Part shown: piece after piece, positions 36,241 through 45,297 of the stretch
How positions within the stretch are numbered: position 1 is the stretch's first letter
Layout: each line of letters starts with the position of its first letter
Assembly: GCA_000687695.1 (NCBI GenBank)
Contig: JHWZ01000009.1
Span: 1-64,000, forward strand
DNA: 64,000 bases
Reading direction: 5' to 3'
Source of the DNA: Lachnospiraceae bacterium P6B14
Lineage (GTDB): Bacteria > Bacillota > Clostridia > Lachnospirales > Lachnospiraceae
Notes under the pieces: model-generated
Seen by the model: the letters and a program-made list of their open reading frames with translations, nothing else
Told to the model about the DNA's origin: nothing
The model's database searches: none
Program-made: the position numbers and the translations under genes

Positions 36241-36402
36241 CACCTCATCCGGCCGCTTCGCGGCCACCTTCCCCTCAAGGGGAAGGCTTCTGTCAGCTGC
36301 GCTGACAGCTGTCTACGCTTCGCTTCGGTCCGCGCGAAACGGATGTCCACTGGACATCCCGCGCCCTCAAGGAGAAGCCTTCTTGTTATCTGCGCTGACA
36401 GC
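36241..36402 (+). repeat. Cluster of palindromic repeats in the lon-clpX gap
   Basis: Successive hairpins: GGCCGC-TTC-GCGGCC, CCTTCCCCT-CA-AGGGGAAGG, CTGTCAGC-TGC-GCTGACAG and GATGTCCA-C-TGGACATC. The order CCTCAAGG...GAAGGC(TT)CT...CTGCGCTGACAGCT is present twice (from about 36271 and about 36365). CATCCG-hairpin-ACCTTCCCC repeats of this kind are, to my knowledge, dispersed in many clostridial genomes. Confidence 0.75.
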
Positions 36403-37758
36403 TTAGGCACTTTCTTTCTTGGATTTTTTCTCTTCGGATTTATCGGTTATCTCGGCGGGCTTTGCCTCGATGGCCTTTGGCTCGGTGGCTGTGTTCGCCT
36501 CGAGTGTCTTGCCATTTTTATCGAGGTATCTCGCAGATCCCTCGCCGTCGATGACTTCTTTTGTGATCACGCACTCGGAGACGTCTTCGCGGCTCGGCAG
36601 CTCGAACATAGCGTCCATCATCGCGGTCTCGAGTATCGCTCTGAGGCCTCTGGCGCCGGTCTTTCTCTCGTTGGAGAGGTGTGCCACGCGGCGGAGTGCG
36701 TCCTCCTCGAAACGAAGTCCCACGTCATCGAGATCCATGAGGGTCTGGTACTGTTTGGTGATGGCGTTTTTCGGCTTCGTGAGGATCTCTAGCAGTGCGT
36801 CCTCGTCGAGCAGGTCGAGTGATACCGTCACCGGCACACGACCGATAAACTCGGGGATCAGGCCGAACTTGACGAAATCCTCGGGCATTACCTGTGCAAA
36901 AAGCTCCCCGACGTTCTGCTCTGTCGGATCAGCGATCTCTGCGCCAAAACCGATCGATTTGCGGTCGATACGGTGGCTGATGATCTTGTCCAGACCGTCA
37001 AATGCTCCTCCGCAGATGAAGAGGATGTTTTCCGTGTTTATGTGGAAGAACTCCTGCTGCGGATGCTTGCGTCCGCCCTGCGGCGGCACGCTGGCCTCGG
37101 TACCCTCAAGGATCTTTAACAGAGCCTGCTGTACGCCCTCGCCCGAAACATCACGCGTGATGGAGACGTTTTCCGCCTTTTTGGTGATCTTGTCGATCTC
37201 GTCGATGTAGATGATTCCGTGCTCGGCGCGCTCGATGTTGTAATCGGCCGCCTGGATTATCTTTAAAAGGATGTTCTCCACGTCCTCGCCGACGTAGCCG
37301 GCCTCGGTAAGCGTGGTCGCATCCGCGATCGCGAATGGCACGTTCAGGATTTTTGCCAATGTCTGTGCGAGATACGTTTTTCCGGAGCCCGTAGGTCCGA
37401 CCATGAGGATGTTTGACTTCTGCAGCTCGACATCCAAACGGTGACCGGAGAGAATCCTCTTGTAGTGGTTGTACACTGCGACGGAGAGCGCTTTTTTCGC
37501 TGCATCCTGGCCGATCACGTATTCGTCGAGGAACTGTTTGATCTCGATGGGCTTCAAAAGATTTATCTCGTTCTTTTCGTCGTCCTCACCGAGTGTTAAG
37601 TTCTGTTCTTCTTCCTCGAGTATCTCGTTGCACAGATCCACGCACTCGTCGCAGATAAATATGCCGTTCGGTCCGGCGATAAGCTTCGTGACCTGGCGTT
37701 CATTTTTACCGCAAAACGTGCAGTGGAAGAGTGATCCATGTGCGTTATCGTTGTTCAT
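36403..37758 (-). CDS. clpX: ATP-dependent Clp protease ATP-binding subunit ClpX
   Basis: The 451-residue protein has an N-terminal zinc finger ([11 protein letters not shown] ... CDECVDLC), Walker [17 protein letters not shown], Walker [12 protein letters not shown], the pore loop region GYVGEDVEN and sensor-2 KTGARGLR. The IGF loop for ClpP docking appears as SIGFGAEI. The C-terminal ~45 residues form an acidic/lysine tail beyond the usual ClpX end. It unfolds tagged proteins for ClpP, encoded 45 bases upstream on the same strand. Confidence 0.97.
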   Translation of the reverse strand: MNNDNAHGSLFHCTFCGKNERQVTKLIAGPNGIFICDECVDLCNEILEEEEQNLTLGEDDEKNEINLLKPIEIKQFLDEYVIGQDAAKKALSVAVYNHYKRILSGHRLDVELQKSNILMVGPTGSGKTYLAQTLAKILNVPFAIADATTLTEAGYVGEDVENILLKIIQAADYNIERAEHGIIYIDEIDKITKKAENVSITRDVSGEGVQQALLKILEGTEASVPPQGGRKHPQQEFFHINTENILFICGGAFDGLDKIISHRIDRKSIGFGAEIADPTEQNVGELFAQVMPEDFVKFGLIPEFIGRVPVTVSLDLLDEDALLEILTKPKNAITKQYQTLMDLDDVGLRFEEDALRRVAHLSNERKTGARGLRAILETAMMDAMFELPSREDVSECVITKEVIDGEGSARYLDKNGKTLEANTATEPKAIEAKPAEITDKSEEKKSKKESA

Positions 37759-37803
37759 AGCTTTTCCTCAATCTGATTATCTTTTCTTAGTTATCCTTAA
37801 GTA

Positions 37804-38424
37804 TCAATCCTTTTTCTCTTCCTTGTCCGCGTCAGCATCGGCACGTGATGTGATAATCTCGTCGATAAGTCCGTACTCGAGAGCCTCGTTCGCGTCCATG
37901 AAGTTGTCGCGCTCGGTGTCCTCGGCAACCTTCTCGACCGGCTGACCGGTGTTCTGCGCAAGGATTTTGTTAAGTCTGTCTTTAGTTTTCAAGATGTTCT
38001 CTGCAACGATCTTGATCTCGGTGGCCTGTCCTCTGGCGCCGCCTGATGGCTGATGGATCATGACCTCGGCGTTCGGCAGAGCGTAGCGTTTGCCCTTAGC
38101 TCCACTCGACAGCAAAAATGCTCCCATACTTGCTGCCAGTCCGATACAGATGGTCGATACGTCGCACTTGACGTAGTTCATCGTGTCGTAGATGGCCATG
38201 CCCGCGGTGACTGAGCCACCGGGGCTGTTGATATAAAACTGGATATCCTTTTTCGGATCCTCACTCTCGAGGAAGAGCATCTGCGCTACCACGAGGCTTG
38301 CGGTCTGATCTGTGACCTCGTCTCCGAGAAATATGATACGTTCTTTCAAAAGTCTTGAGTAAATGTCATATGAGCGCTCGCCTCCGCGGCTGGTCTGCTC
38401 GATGACGTAAGGTACTAGTGGCAT
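37804..38424 (-). CDS. clpP: ATP-dependent Clp protease proteolytic subunit ClpP
   Basis: The 206-residue protein has the catalytic Ser in GLAASMGAF, His in [10 protein letters not shown] and Asp in the [11 protein letters not shown] region. The N-terminus [20 protein letters not shown] is typical of the mature ClpP start without a long propeptide. AAGGAGG precedes the ATG. Its C-terminus has a charged extension (DADKEEKKD). It lies between tig and clpX in the canonical order. Confidence 0.97.
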   Translation of the reverse strand: MPLVPYVIEQTSRGGERSYDIYSRLLKERIIFLGDEVTDQTASLVVAQMLFLESEDPKKDIQFYINSPGGSVTAGMAIYDTMNYVKCDVSTICIGLAASMGAFLLSSGAKGKRYALPNAEVMIHQPSGGARGQATEIKIVAENILKTKDRLNKILAQNTGQPVEKVAEDTERDNFMDANEALEYGLIDEIITSRADADADKEEKKD

Positions 38425-38480
38425 ATTTGTTTCCTCCTTATGTGTTTACGCGCGAGTCTGTGTTCAAGCACACAATACTC

Positions 38481-39797
38481 TCACTCCTCGTCTGTATTCG
38501 CGCTTTCACGCTCAACCTCTTTAGCCTTGTCAGCTACAAGCTTTGCTGCAGCCTTTACGGCGATTTCCTTTTTGATGGAGTCAAGCTCTCTGTCTGTCAG
38601 GTTCTTTTTATACTCCTCAGGCTTCTGACGATACATCTTTGCGATCTCCTCGATCTCCTCGTCTACCTCAGCATCGTCTGCTTTGATCTTTTCTGCGTCC
38701 ACGATCGCCTCGAGGATGAAACGGGTCTTCAAGCGGCGCTCAGCCTCAGGCTTCATCTGCTCCATCAGCATCTGCGGGGTCATGCCTGTCATCTTCATGT
38801 AGGTCTCAGGATTCATGCCCTGCATCTGAAGACGGTAACCGAACTCTCTGATGAGCTCCTCGGTCTGATCCTCGATTGCTTCCTCGGGGATATCAACATC
38901 TGTTGACTCAACGAGTTTCTGCAGTGCCTCGGCCTCCTTTGCATCGGATGCCTCCTTTTTGCGACGCTCTGTGAGGGTCTTTTTGATATCGTCTTTATAC
39001 TCTTTGAGAGTCTCGAACTCGGATACCTCCTCGGCGAACTCGTCGTCAAGTTTTGGTAACTCCTTCTCTGTGATTCCTTTGATCTTTACCTTGAAGAGTG
39101 CAGGCTTACCTGCGAGGCTCTTTTCATGGTACTCCTCAGGGAATGTGACGTTGACATCGACGTCGTCGCCGATATTTTTGCCGATCAGCTGATCCTCGAA
39201 GTTGTCGATGAATGAGTGGCTGCCGATCACGAGGTCATAGTCCTCGCCTTTGCCGCCGTCGAATGCCTTGTCATCTACGTAGCCATCGAAGTCGATCTTT
39301 ACGATGTCGTCCTTCTTTACGGCTCTGTCGGTAACCTCAACCTTGCGGCTGTTCTGCTCGCGGATGCGGTCGAGCTCTGCGTTTACGTCTGCTGCGAGAA
39401 CCTTTACGTTCTGCTTTGTGACCTCGATGCCTTTGTAGTCGCCGAGCTTGACCTCGGGACGGATCGCTACGGTCGCGGTGAATGTGAAGGTGTCATCGTC
39501 GTTGACGTCTACCATGTCGTAGCTCGGTCTGGAGATGATCTCAAGGTCACAGTCCTTCATGGCCTCTTCATAAGCGTCCGGTGCTGCCATGTTGATGGCG
39601 TCATCGTCGAAGACTTCCTTTCCGTACATCTTCTCGATCATCTTGCGCGGCACCTTTCCTTTACGGAATCCGGGTACGCTGATCTTTTTCTGGTTCTTTT
39701 TAAATGCCTTGTCGCGAGCTGCGTTGAATGCGTCGCTCTCGACGGTAATGGTGAATTTTGCTTTGCTTCCTTCGATTTTTTCTACGGTATAACTCAT
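38481..39797 (-). CDS. tig: Trigger factor
   Basis: The 438-residue protein has the ribosome-binding signature FRKGKVPRKMIEKMYG (about 43-58), a FKBP-like PPIase domain (VKKDDIVKIDFDGYVDDKAF ... LIGKNIGDDVDVNVTFPEEY) and a long helical C-terminal chaperone domain. It is a co-translational chaperone located upstream of clpP and clpX, as in most bacteria. AAAGGAG precedes the ATG. The C-terminal ~25 residues are highly charged. Confidence 0.96.
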   Translation of the reverse strand: MSYTVEKIEGSKAKFTITVESDAFNAARDKAFKKNQKKISVPGFRKGKVPRKMIEKMYGKEVFDDDAINMAAPDAYEEAMKDCDLEIISRPSYDMVDVNDDDTFTFTATVAIRPEVKLGDYKGIEVTKQNVKVLAADVNAELDRIREQNSRKVEVTDRAVKKDDIVKIDFDGYVDDKAFDGGKGEDYDLVIGSHSFIDNFEDQLIGKNIGDDVDVNVTFPEEYHEKSLAGKPALFKVKIKGITEKELPKLDDEFAEEVSEFETLKEYKDDIKKTLTERRKKEASDAKEAEALQKLVESTDVDIPEEAIEDQTEELIREFGYRLQMQGMNPETYMKMTGMTPQMLMEQMKPEAERRLKTRFILEAIVDAEKIKADDAEVDEEIEEIAKMYRQKPEEYKKNLTDRELDSIKKEIAVKAAAKLVADKAKEVERESANTDEE

Positions 39798-39833
39798 TTT
39801 GTTAAACTCCTTTTATTATATTCTTGTCATCTG

Positions 39834-41219
39834 TTATTCTATAATATGGCCTTTAGCTTGTAAGACACTAACGATCTTGTCGACGTACTCGTGGCACATC
39901 TCGTCGGTCTCAGCCTCGACCATGACTCTGATAAGTGGCTCCGTTCCGCTCTCGCGTAAGAGGAGTCTGCCGTGGTTGCCGAGATCCTCGCTGACCTTGT
40001 CCGCGGCCTCGATCACATCGGCGTCGTTTAAGGCTGCCTGCTTGTCGGCGACCTTGACATTTTTGAGTAACTGCGGATAAATATGCAGGTCCTCGGTGAG
40101 CTCTGACAGCGGTGCGTCGGCGTCGATCCACGCGAGCATGATCATGAGCGATGTCAGAATTCCGTCGCCCGTGACGGCGTGTTCCTTGAAGATGATGTGG
40201 CCTGACTGCTCGCCTCCGATGGAGAAGTTGTTCTTCATCATGTTTTCGCTGACGTATTTGTCACCGACCGGCGTCTGCTCGTAGCGGATGTTTTGCTCGT
40301 CGAACGCGCGGTAGAGGCCGATGTTGCTCATCACGGTCGTAACGACTGTGTCGTCTTTAAGCTTGTTGTGCTTTCGCATATAGTTCGCACAGAGGTAAAG
40401 GATGTGGTCGCCGTCGATGACCTTGCCTTCGTCGTCCACGGCGAGGCATCTGTCCGCGTCGCCGTCGTATGCGAAGCCGACCTGTGCGCCGGTGTCGTAT
40501 ACGAGCTCCTGCAGTGTCTCGATGTGTGTCGAGCCGCAGTCGCGGTTGATGTTCGTGCCGCTGGGTTCGCGGTTTCTGGCGATGACCTGTGCTCCCAGAT
40601 CCTCGAATACCTGCACGGCCAGCTTGTAGGCTGATCCGTTTGAGAGGTCTAAGGCTATCGTCTTTCCGTCGAACGGCGTTTTTTCCTTGAACCCGTCACC
40701 GTCCTCTGCGACTGCCTCTCTGACGAGCGCCTCGAGATAATCGGTGTAGGTTTCCTTTCCTCTGGAATAATCGTAGCATTTTCCGATCTTGTCTCTGACG
40801 GCGAACGGAAGCTCGGGTTCACCCGTGTCTATGTAGGTTTCGATCTTCTCCTCGATGTCGGGTGAGAGCTTAAAGCCCTTGCCGTCGATGATCTTTATGC
40901 CATTGTCAAAGTAGGGGTTGTGGCTGGCCGAGATCATGATCCCGCAGTCGAAGCCTTTGCGCCTGACCATGTAGGATATACTCGGTGTGGTCGTTACGTA
41001 CATCTCGTATGCGTCCGAGCCGCTGGCTGTGAGTCCTGCGACCAGTGCGTTCTCGAGCATGTAGCCTGAGATACGGGTGTCCTTTCCGATCACGATCCTG
41101 GGACGATGCTCATCTGTTCTGTAATAAGCACCGAGAAATCGCCCTACTTTGTACGCATGCTCCACGGTGAGGGATACGCCTGCCTCGCCGCGAAAACCGT
41201 CGGTACCAAAGTATTTCAT
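39834..41219 (-). CDS. glmM: Phosphoglucosamine mutase
   Basis: The 461-residue protein begins MKYFGTDGFRGEAGVSL, the GlmM start pattern. It has the phosphoserine loop MISASHNPYFDNGIK, metal loop FAYDGDADRCLAVD, sugar loop GGEQSGHIIF and phosphate-binding LRESGTEPLIRVMVEAE. It converts glucosamine-6-phosphate to glucosamine-1-phosphate for UDP-GlcNAc, which also feeds wecB and the PglF-like enzyme of the polysaccharide locus. Just upstream on the minus strand lies the family C repeat copy 2. Confidence 0.95.
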   Translation of the reverse strand: MKYFGTDGFRGEAGVSLTVEHAYKVGRFLGAYYRTDEHRPRIVIGKDTRISGYMLENALVAGLTASGSDAYEMYVTTTPSISYMVRRKGFDCGIMISASHNPYFDNGIKIIDGKGFKLSPDIEEKIETYIDTGEPELPFAVRDKIGKCYDYSRGKETYTDYLEALVREAVAEDGDGFKEKTPFDGKTIALDLSNGSAYKLAVQVFEDLGAQVIARNREPSGTNINRDCGSTHIETLQELVYDTGAQVGFAYDGDADRCLAVDDEGKVIDGDHILYLCANYMRKHNKLKDDTVVTTVMSNIGLYRAFDEQNIRYEQTPVGDKYVSENMMKNNFSIGGEQSGHIIFKEHAVTGDGILTSLMIMLAWIDADAPLSELTEDLHIYPQLLKNVKVADKQAALNDADVIEAADKVSEDLGNHGRLLLRESGTEPLIRVMVEAETDEMCHEYVDKIVSVLQAKGHIIE

Positions 41220-41312
41220 GATTGTTTTCTCTCCTTATAAAAATACATTCCGCCCTATTATACATGAAGTGTTACTAAAAATCAAGTGTTTTCGATAGTT
41301 TTATGATACAAA

Positions 41313-41452
41313 GAGAGGTACTGACCGACAGAATCGTTTCGGGGATCCACTTGCGTAATTCTGAAACGTAGCAGTGCCGGAAACTCTTTGAGTTTCCTTA
41401 GCAGATGACGTTTCAGACAGTCCCCTCAACAATTCTGTCGTCAGCACCTCTC
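41313..41452 (-). repeat. Structured repeat family C, copy 2
   Basis: Reading the minus strand: outer arm GAGAGGTGCTGACGACAGAA pairs with TTCTGTCGGTCAGTACCTCT. The core has GAGGGGACTGTC, stem TGAAACGT/ACGTTTCA, hairpin GGAAACTC/GAGTTTCC, CACTGCT and GAATTACGCAAGTGGATCCCC. The core words match copy 1 while the stems differ in compensating ways. It occupies most of the 328-base gap between glmM and the secreted-protein gene; no gene is seen there. Confidence 0.8.
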
Positions 41453-41547
41453 GATAACTCCGGGAAAAGCCGGAGACAGATATTGTTTCAGTTAGTCTAC
41501 TGAATGCGATAAAATATCGCTTTTTTCGCTTGATAAGCCGGTCAGGC

Positions 41548-42750
41548 TTACTTGATCTTAACTTTCTTGGAGAGTCCGTATTTAGCCGGGCTCTTCTTCA
41601 CTGCCTTTTTGAGGGCTCCATTCTTGATTACCAGAGTCTTCAGCTTGGTTGCCTTTTTGAAGACGTTCTTTGCTGCCGATGACACGTTGTATTTTGTTCC
41701 GAGCTTTGTGATGGTAGCCGGGATGGTGAGTGTCTTGGCATTTTTAACTGATGTTACCGAGAACACGGTCTTCTTTCCGCTGATGGCGGAGGTGAAGGTG
41801 ATGCCTCCCTGTGATACAGGGTAGTTGGCGATGAGCTGTGCGTCCTTTGAAAAAGCCTCCGGAATAGCTACGGTGTCAGATGTGACTGAGCTTGCGGTGG
41901 AGTTCTTGATCACGAGGGCGAGTGCTGCTCCGTCTACCGAAACGTCGATGGTAGCGTCGATGTTGTGACTAACTAGAACGCCTGTGGTCGGATCAACGCC
42001 GAACTTGATAGTGAAGTCTACGCCTTTGATCTCAACCTTCTTCATGATCTTGTCCATGGCGGCTCTCACGGTTGCGTTATCTTTGATGCCGGCTGTGAAG
42101 CCCTTTAACAGGGCGTTGATATCTTTCTTTGCATCCTTTACTCCTGCCTCGTCTGCCTTGAGGTTCAGTGTGACGTTTGCCTTATCCTTGGTGATGGTGA
42201 GGTAAGGAGCGAGCTTTGCGAATGCTGTGGCATCTATGTTGTCAAGGATCGTTCCGCCTGCAATGCCTGCCGGGAGGTCTGCAACCTCGCTTCTGCCTGC
42301 TTTGCTGTTGTAAAGGTAGACACACTTCTTTGCGAGATCACCGTATGCCTTGATCTCAGTGGTTCCTGCCTGTAAATTAAGTTTCTTGAGCGCTGCACCG
42401 AGATCGGCTGAAAGAAGAGCCACTGCGCTGAGGTCAGGAATCTCTGCGGATCCGATCATGGAAGCACACTTGGATGCCGGATCTACGGTAGTTGTAAGTT
42501 TAACCGGGATGCTGGCCACCGGGAGTCCGCCGAGTGAGACTGATACGTTCAGCTCGGAGTCTGATTTGGTGGTGTTTTCTGTTGCGACTTTGGCTGTAGC
42601 GGCCTTGGCTGTCTCGATCAGAGTAAGAAGCTCCGCGAGATCAGAGTCGCTGGCAGCTGCCTTTGCGGGAACCGGATTAGCTGATGCCAGACCGATCACG
42701 AGTGATGCGGCGAGTATGACTGAGCCGCAAACCTTTTTGAAACGATTCAT
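41548..42750 (-). CDS. Secreted protein with LolA-like middle and BspA-like tail
   Basis: The 400-residue protein has a signal peptide (cut near AKAAA) and an alpha/beta region with repeated threonine/valine strands (SELNVSVSLGGLPVASIPVK; KANVTLNLKADEAGV; GVDFTIKFGVDPTTGVL), reminiscent of LolA-like DUF6612 proteins. The C-terminal ~95 residues end ATKLKTLVIKNGALKKAV, KYGLSKKVKIK. This tail matches that of the secreted protein at 25705-26841. Its role is unknown. It has its own TTGCAT/TATTAT promoter and a palindrome in the leader. Confidence 0.7.
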   Translation of the reverse strand: MNRFKKVCGSVILAASLVIGLASANPVPAKAAASDSDLAELLTLIETAKAATAKVATENTTKSDSELNVSVSLGGLPVASIPVKLTTTVDPASKCASMIGSAEIPDLSAVALLSADLGAALKKLNLQAGTTEIKAYGDLAKKCVYLYNSKAGRSEVADLPAGIAGGTILDNIDATAFAKLAPYLTITKDKANVTLNLKADEAGVKDAKKDINALLKGFTAGIKDNATVRAAMDKIMKKVEIKGVDFTIKFGVDPTTGVLVSHNIDATIDVSVDGAALALVIKNSTASSVTSDTVAIPEAFSKDAQLIANYPVSQGGITFTSAISGKKTVFSVTSVKNAKTLTIPATITKLGTKYNVSSAAKNVFKKATKLKTLVIKNGALKKAVKKSPAKYGLSKKVKIK

Positions 42751-42825
42751 AATTCATTCCTCCATTCTTATATGGTTTGTTATGTTTGGGCGAAAGTTGC
42801 CTATTTTCTGTGCTTTTCGTCGGTT

Positions 42826-42886
42826 ATGACCGACGGTCATTATTTGCCCTGATACATATAATACCACAGAGAAAAACAAAATGCAA
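42826..42886 (-). promoter_or_regulatory. Promoter and palindromic operator-like site of the secreted protein gene
   Basis: Read leftward, TTGCAT (42881-42886) and TATTAT (42858-42863) are 17 bases apart. A perfect palindrome ATGACCG-A-CGGTCAT (42826-42840) begins about ten bases after the expected transcription start, a usual place for a repressor site. Confidence 0.65.
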
Positions 42887-42923
42887 GAGGAAAAATTGAC
42901 GTTTGGTCATTTTTATTCAATTC

Positions 42924-42952
42924 TTTACAATAATGCCCGTATGTGGTACGAT
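42924..42952 (+). promoter_or_regulatory. Promoter of recJ
   Basis: TTTACA (42924-42929) and TACGAT (42947-42952), 17-base spacer, 38 bases before the recJ ATG and divergent from the secreted protein promoter. Confidence 0.65.
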
Positions 42953-42990
42953 ATGAGAGGATTAACGTGAAGATATAGAGGGGTATAAGG

Positions 42991-45033
42991 ATGAAGAAAC
43001 GATGGGTGTTGCGGCAGGAGCCTGCCGACTTCAAAGGTCTTGCCGAGAAGCTCGGTGTCTCGCCGGTTGTCGTCAGGTGCATCAGAAACCGTGGACCGGA
43101 GACGGAGGACGAGATGCGTGCGTATCTGTACGCGGGCATGGACGAGCTATATGATCCGGTGCTGATGCCGGGTGTTAATGAGGCCGTGGAGCTGCTGGGT
43201 GGCGCGGCGGTGGGAAGTGCCGGGGCGCAGGAGAGTGGCGCGGGGGCTGTTTCTGCCGGGTCTGGTGTCGCCTGCTCTGCGGATGTGCAGGAGAGTGGCG
43301 CGGGGGTGGGCGCACCGCGTATCGCCATAGCTTCTGACTATGACTGCGACGGCATCTGCTCGGGCATGATCCTGAAAAATGGACTGGAGGCCCTGGGTTT
43401 CGAAACAAACATATATACACCGGACCGTGTCAGGGAAGGCTACGGTCTTAACAGAAGGATAGTTGATGATGCGGTTAGAGATGGTTGCGAGCTACTCATC
43501 ACCTGTGATAACGGGATAGCTGCTAATGATGCGGTCTCCTATGCAAAGGAAAAAGGGCTCACCGTCATAGTGACGGATCATCATGAGCCGCAGGAGGAAC
43601 TGCCGGCTGCGGACGTGATCATCGATCCGAAGGCAGATGAGATGGTGCTGGCTGCGGCGGGTGCTGTGGGTGCTGCCGGGTCCGCCGGGGTGTCCGTGGG
43701 GGCAGAAGCCGGGTCCGCCGGGGGGTCCGTGGGTACTGCCGGGTCCGCCGGGGCGTCCGTGGGTACTGCCGGGTCCGCCGGGACGACGGCAGAAGTGTCC
43801 GCAGGAACGACGTCCGTGACATCTCCGTACCCCTATCCCGGCTTGTGTGGTGCGGGTGTGGCGTACAAGCTGATCGAGGCTCTGTATGATAAGCGAGGGC
43901 TTGCTATCGGCACCGACTTACTCGAGCTAGCTGCCATCGCTACCATAACGGATGTGATGGAGCTCACCGGTGAAAACAGGATCATCGTGAAGTACGGACT
44001 GCAGGCTCTACGTCGCACTGAGAACAAAGGCCTTCGGAACCTGCTAAAGCTTTTAAATCTTGAAGACGTTCCTATAAAAGCGAGCGACATAGCCTTTCGT
44101 ATCGGACCAACTCTGAACGCTACCGGAAGGATCGCTGATGTGGAGGATGCTTTTTTACTCCTCTCCGAAACGGACGATACCAAGGCGAAAAGGCTCGCCG
44201 AAAAGCTGGTAGGTCTGAATGATGAACGCAAGCAGATGATGGAGGACGGCACTCAGACCGCATTAGACCTGCTTTATCAGGACTTCCCCGATGCGGACAA
44301 GGGTGTAATGGATGATGTCTTGGTTGTGTATGTGCCGGACGTGCATGAGTCGATAGTGGGCCTGATAGCAGGAAGAATTAAAGAAAGATTTAATCATCCT
44401 GCAATTTGCTTTACTGACGGGCTTTGTGACGCGTCAACGGGTGAGAAAAAACTCAAAGGATCGGGCAGATCTATCAAAGGATATCACATGTTTGACCGTC
44501 TGATGGAGGTGAAAGACCTCACAACTGCTTTCGGTGGACATGAGATGGCAGCGGGTCTGACCATCCCGGAGGCCAATCTTGATACTCTTAGGGAGAAATT
44601 GAACGCGAATTCGGGACTAAATGAGGATGATTTCGTACCGGAACTGGCTATAGACCTGGAGGTACCGTTATCTTACCTTAGTGAGAGACTGATTGATGAG
44701 ATAGACAAGATGGGTCCTTTTGGTGTAGCTAACCCGCGTCCCGTCTTCGCAGTGCGCAATCTGCACGTAGATCGTGTGCAGTATATGGGTAAAGAAAAAC
44801 AGCACCTGAAACTGTATGTAAAAGAGGATTCGGGCACAGTATTGGAGGCGGTTGCCTTCTTCAGGGCAGCGGAGTTCGATGATGAGATAATCGCCAAATA
44901 TAATAGCGACGAGTTGGATGCGATCAGACACGGCCGCTCGGATAAACTGCTGACGCTCGCCTACCAGCCGGAGATCAACGAATTCAACGGCTTCCGCCAA
45001 GTCCAGCTAAAAATCGTCGAGTGGTATTTATAA
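42991..45033 (+). CDS. recJ: Single-strand DNA exonuclease RecJ with Ala/Gly/Ser insertions
   Basis: The 680-residue protein has the RecJ motifs IASDYDCDGICSG (about 114-126), TCDNGIAA, VTDHHEP, LCGAGVAYKLIEAL and GRIKERFNHPAI, plus the DHHA1 segment SGRSIKGYHM/FGGHEMAAGL. It degrades single strands 5' to 3' in recombination and mismatch repair. Two low-complexity insertions interrupt it. One lies before motif I (about 71-107). The other lies between IIDPKAD and PYPYPGLCGAG (about 215-272) and is coded by ~30-bp tandem repeats at 43678-43800. Normal RecJ has only a few residues there. The frame stays open, so the gene is probably functional. Confidence 0.93.
   Translation: MKKRWVLRQEPADFKGLAEKLGVSPVVVRCIRNRGPETEDEMRAYLYAGMDELYDPVLMPGVNEAVELLGGAAVGSAGAQESGAGAVSAGSGVACSADVQESGAGVGAPRIAIASDYDCDGICSGMILKNGLEALGFETNIYTPDRVREGYGLNRRIVDDAVRDGCELLITCDNGIAANDAVSYAKEKGLTVIVTDHHEPQEELPAADVIIDPKADEMVLAAAGAVGAAGSAGVSVGAEAGSAGGSVGTAGSAGASVGTAGSAGTTAEVSAGTTSVTSPYPYPGLCGAGVAYKLIEALYDKRGLAIGTDLLELAAIATITDVMELTGENRIIVKYGLQALRRTENKGLRNLLKLLNLEDVPIKASDIAFRIGPTLNATGRIADVEDAFLLLSETDDTKAKRLAEKLVGLNDERKQMMEDGTQTALDLLYQDFPDADKGVMDDVLVVYVPDVHESIVGLIAGRIKERFNHPAICFTDGLCDASTGEKKLKGSGRSIKGYHMFDRLMEVKDLTTAFGGHEMAAGLTIPEANLDTLREKLNANSGLNEDDFVPELAIDLEVPLSYLSERLIDEIDKMGPFGVANPRPVFAVRNLHVDRVQYMGKEKQHLKLYVKEDSGTVLEAVAFFRAAEFDDEIIAKYNSDELDAIRHGRSDKLLTLAYQPEINEFNGFRQVQLKIVEWYL
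43678..43800 (+). repeat. In-frame ~30-bp minisatellite within recJ
   Basis: Four units beginning GGGTCCGCCGGG start at about 43678, 43711, 43741 and 43771. The two middle units are 30 bases and nearly identical, encoding GSAG-x-SVGTA decapeptides. A second pair, GCAGGAGAGTGGCGCGGGGG, repeats at 43227 and 43287, 60 bases apart, in the other insertion. Confidence 0.85.
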
Positions 45034-45140
45034 TATCGACGAAGTTTTATACGTATCATATGCCATAAGAAAAAGCATAGCAAGTAAAATAGAATAAAAA
45101 CAGAGATGGGATGTATATACCACCCCTCTCAGTATGCGCA

Positions 45141-45275
45141 GAGATGGAATATGCAATATGCAAGCGAGGAATATATATCATACGTCGTTGCGTAGCGTGT
45201 GTTTTTTACACGCATGCAACGTGACGTATGATAAAGAAGCGCAAGCGTGTCCTCGCGCATATGCATATCCATCTC
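45141..45275 (-). repeat. Structured repeat family A, copy 3
   Basis: Reading the minus strand: outer arms GAGATGGATATGC...GCGAGG and CCTCGC...TTCCATCTC. The core is GGACACGCTTGCGCTT, stem ATCATACGTCACGTTGCA with TACGCAACGACGTATGAT, and inner TGCGTGT/ACACACGC hairpin with an A-rich loop. It aligns with copies at 55089-55210 and 60150-60281. The recJ-glycosyltransferase gap (45034-45297) holds this element and no gene. Confidence 0.8.
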
Positions 45276-45297
45276 GGACCAAAGGAGGTAATAACAC

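Noticed and set aside
36241-36402. A T-box or riboswitch in front of lon
   Set aside because: The stretch is a run of simple perfect hairpins without the conserved T-box or aptamer words, and it resembles dispersed repeats.
43619-43822. Pro/Arg/Thr-rich open frames on both strands in the recJ minisatellite
   Set aside because: By-products of GC-rich repeats in frame-shifted reading; recJ covers the region with conserved motifs.
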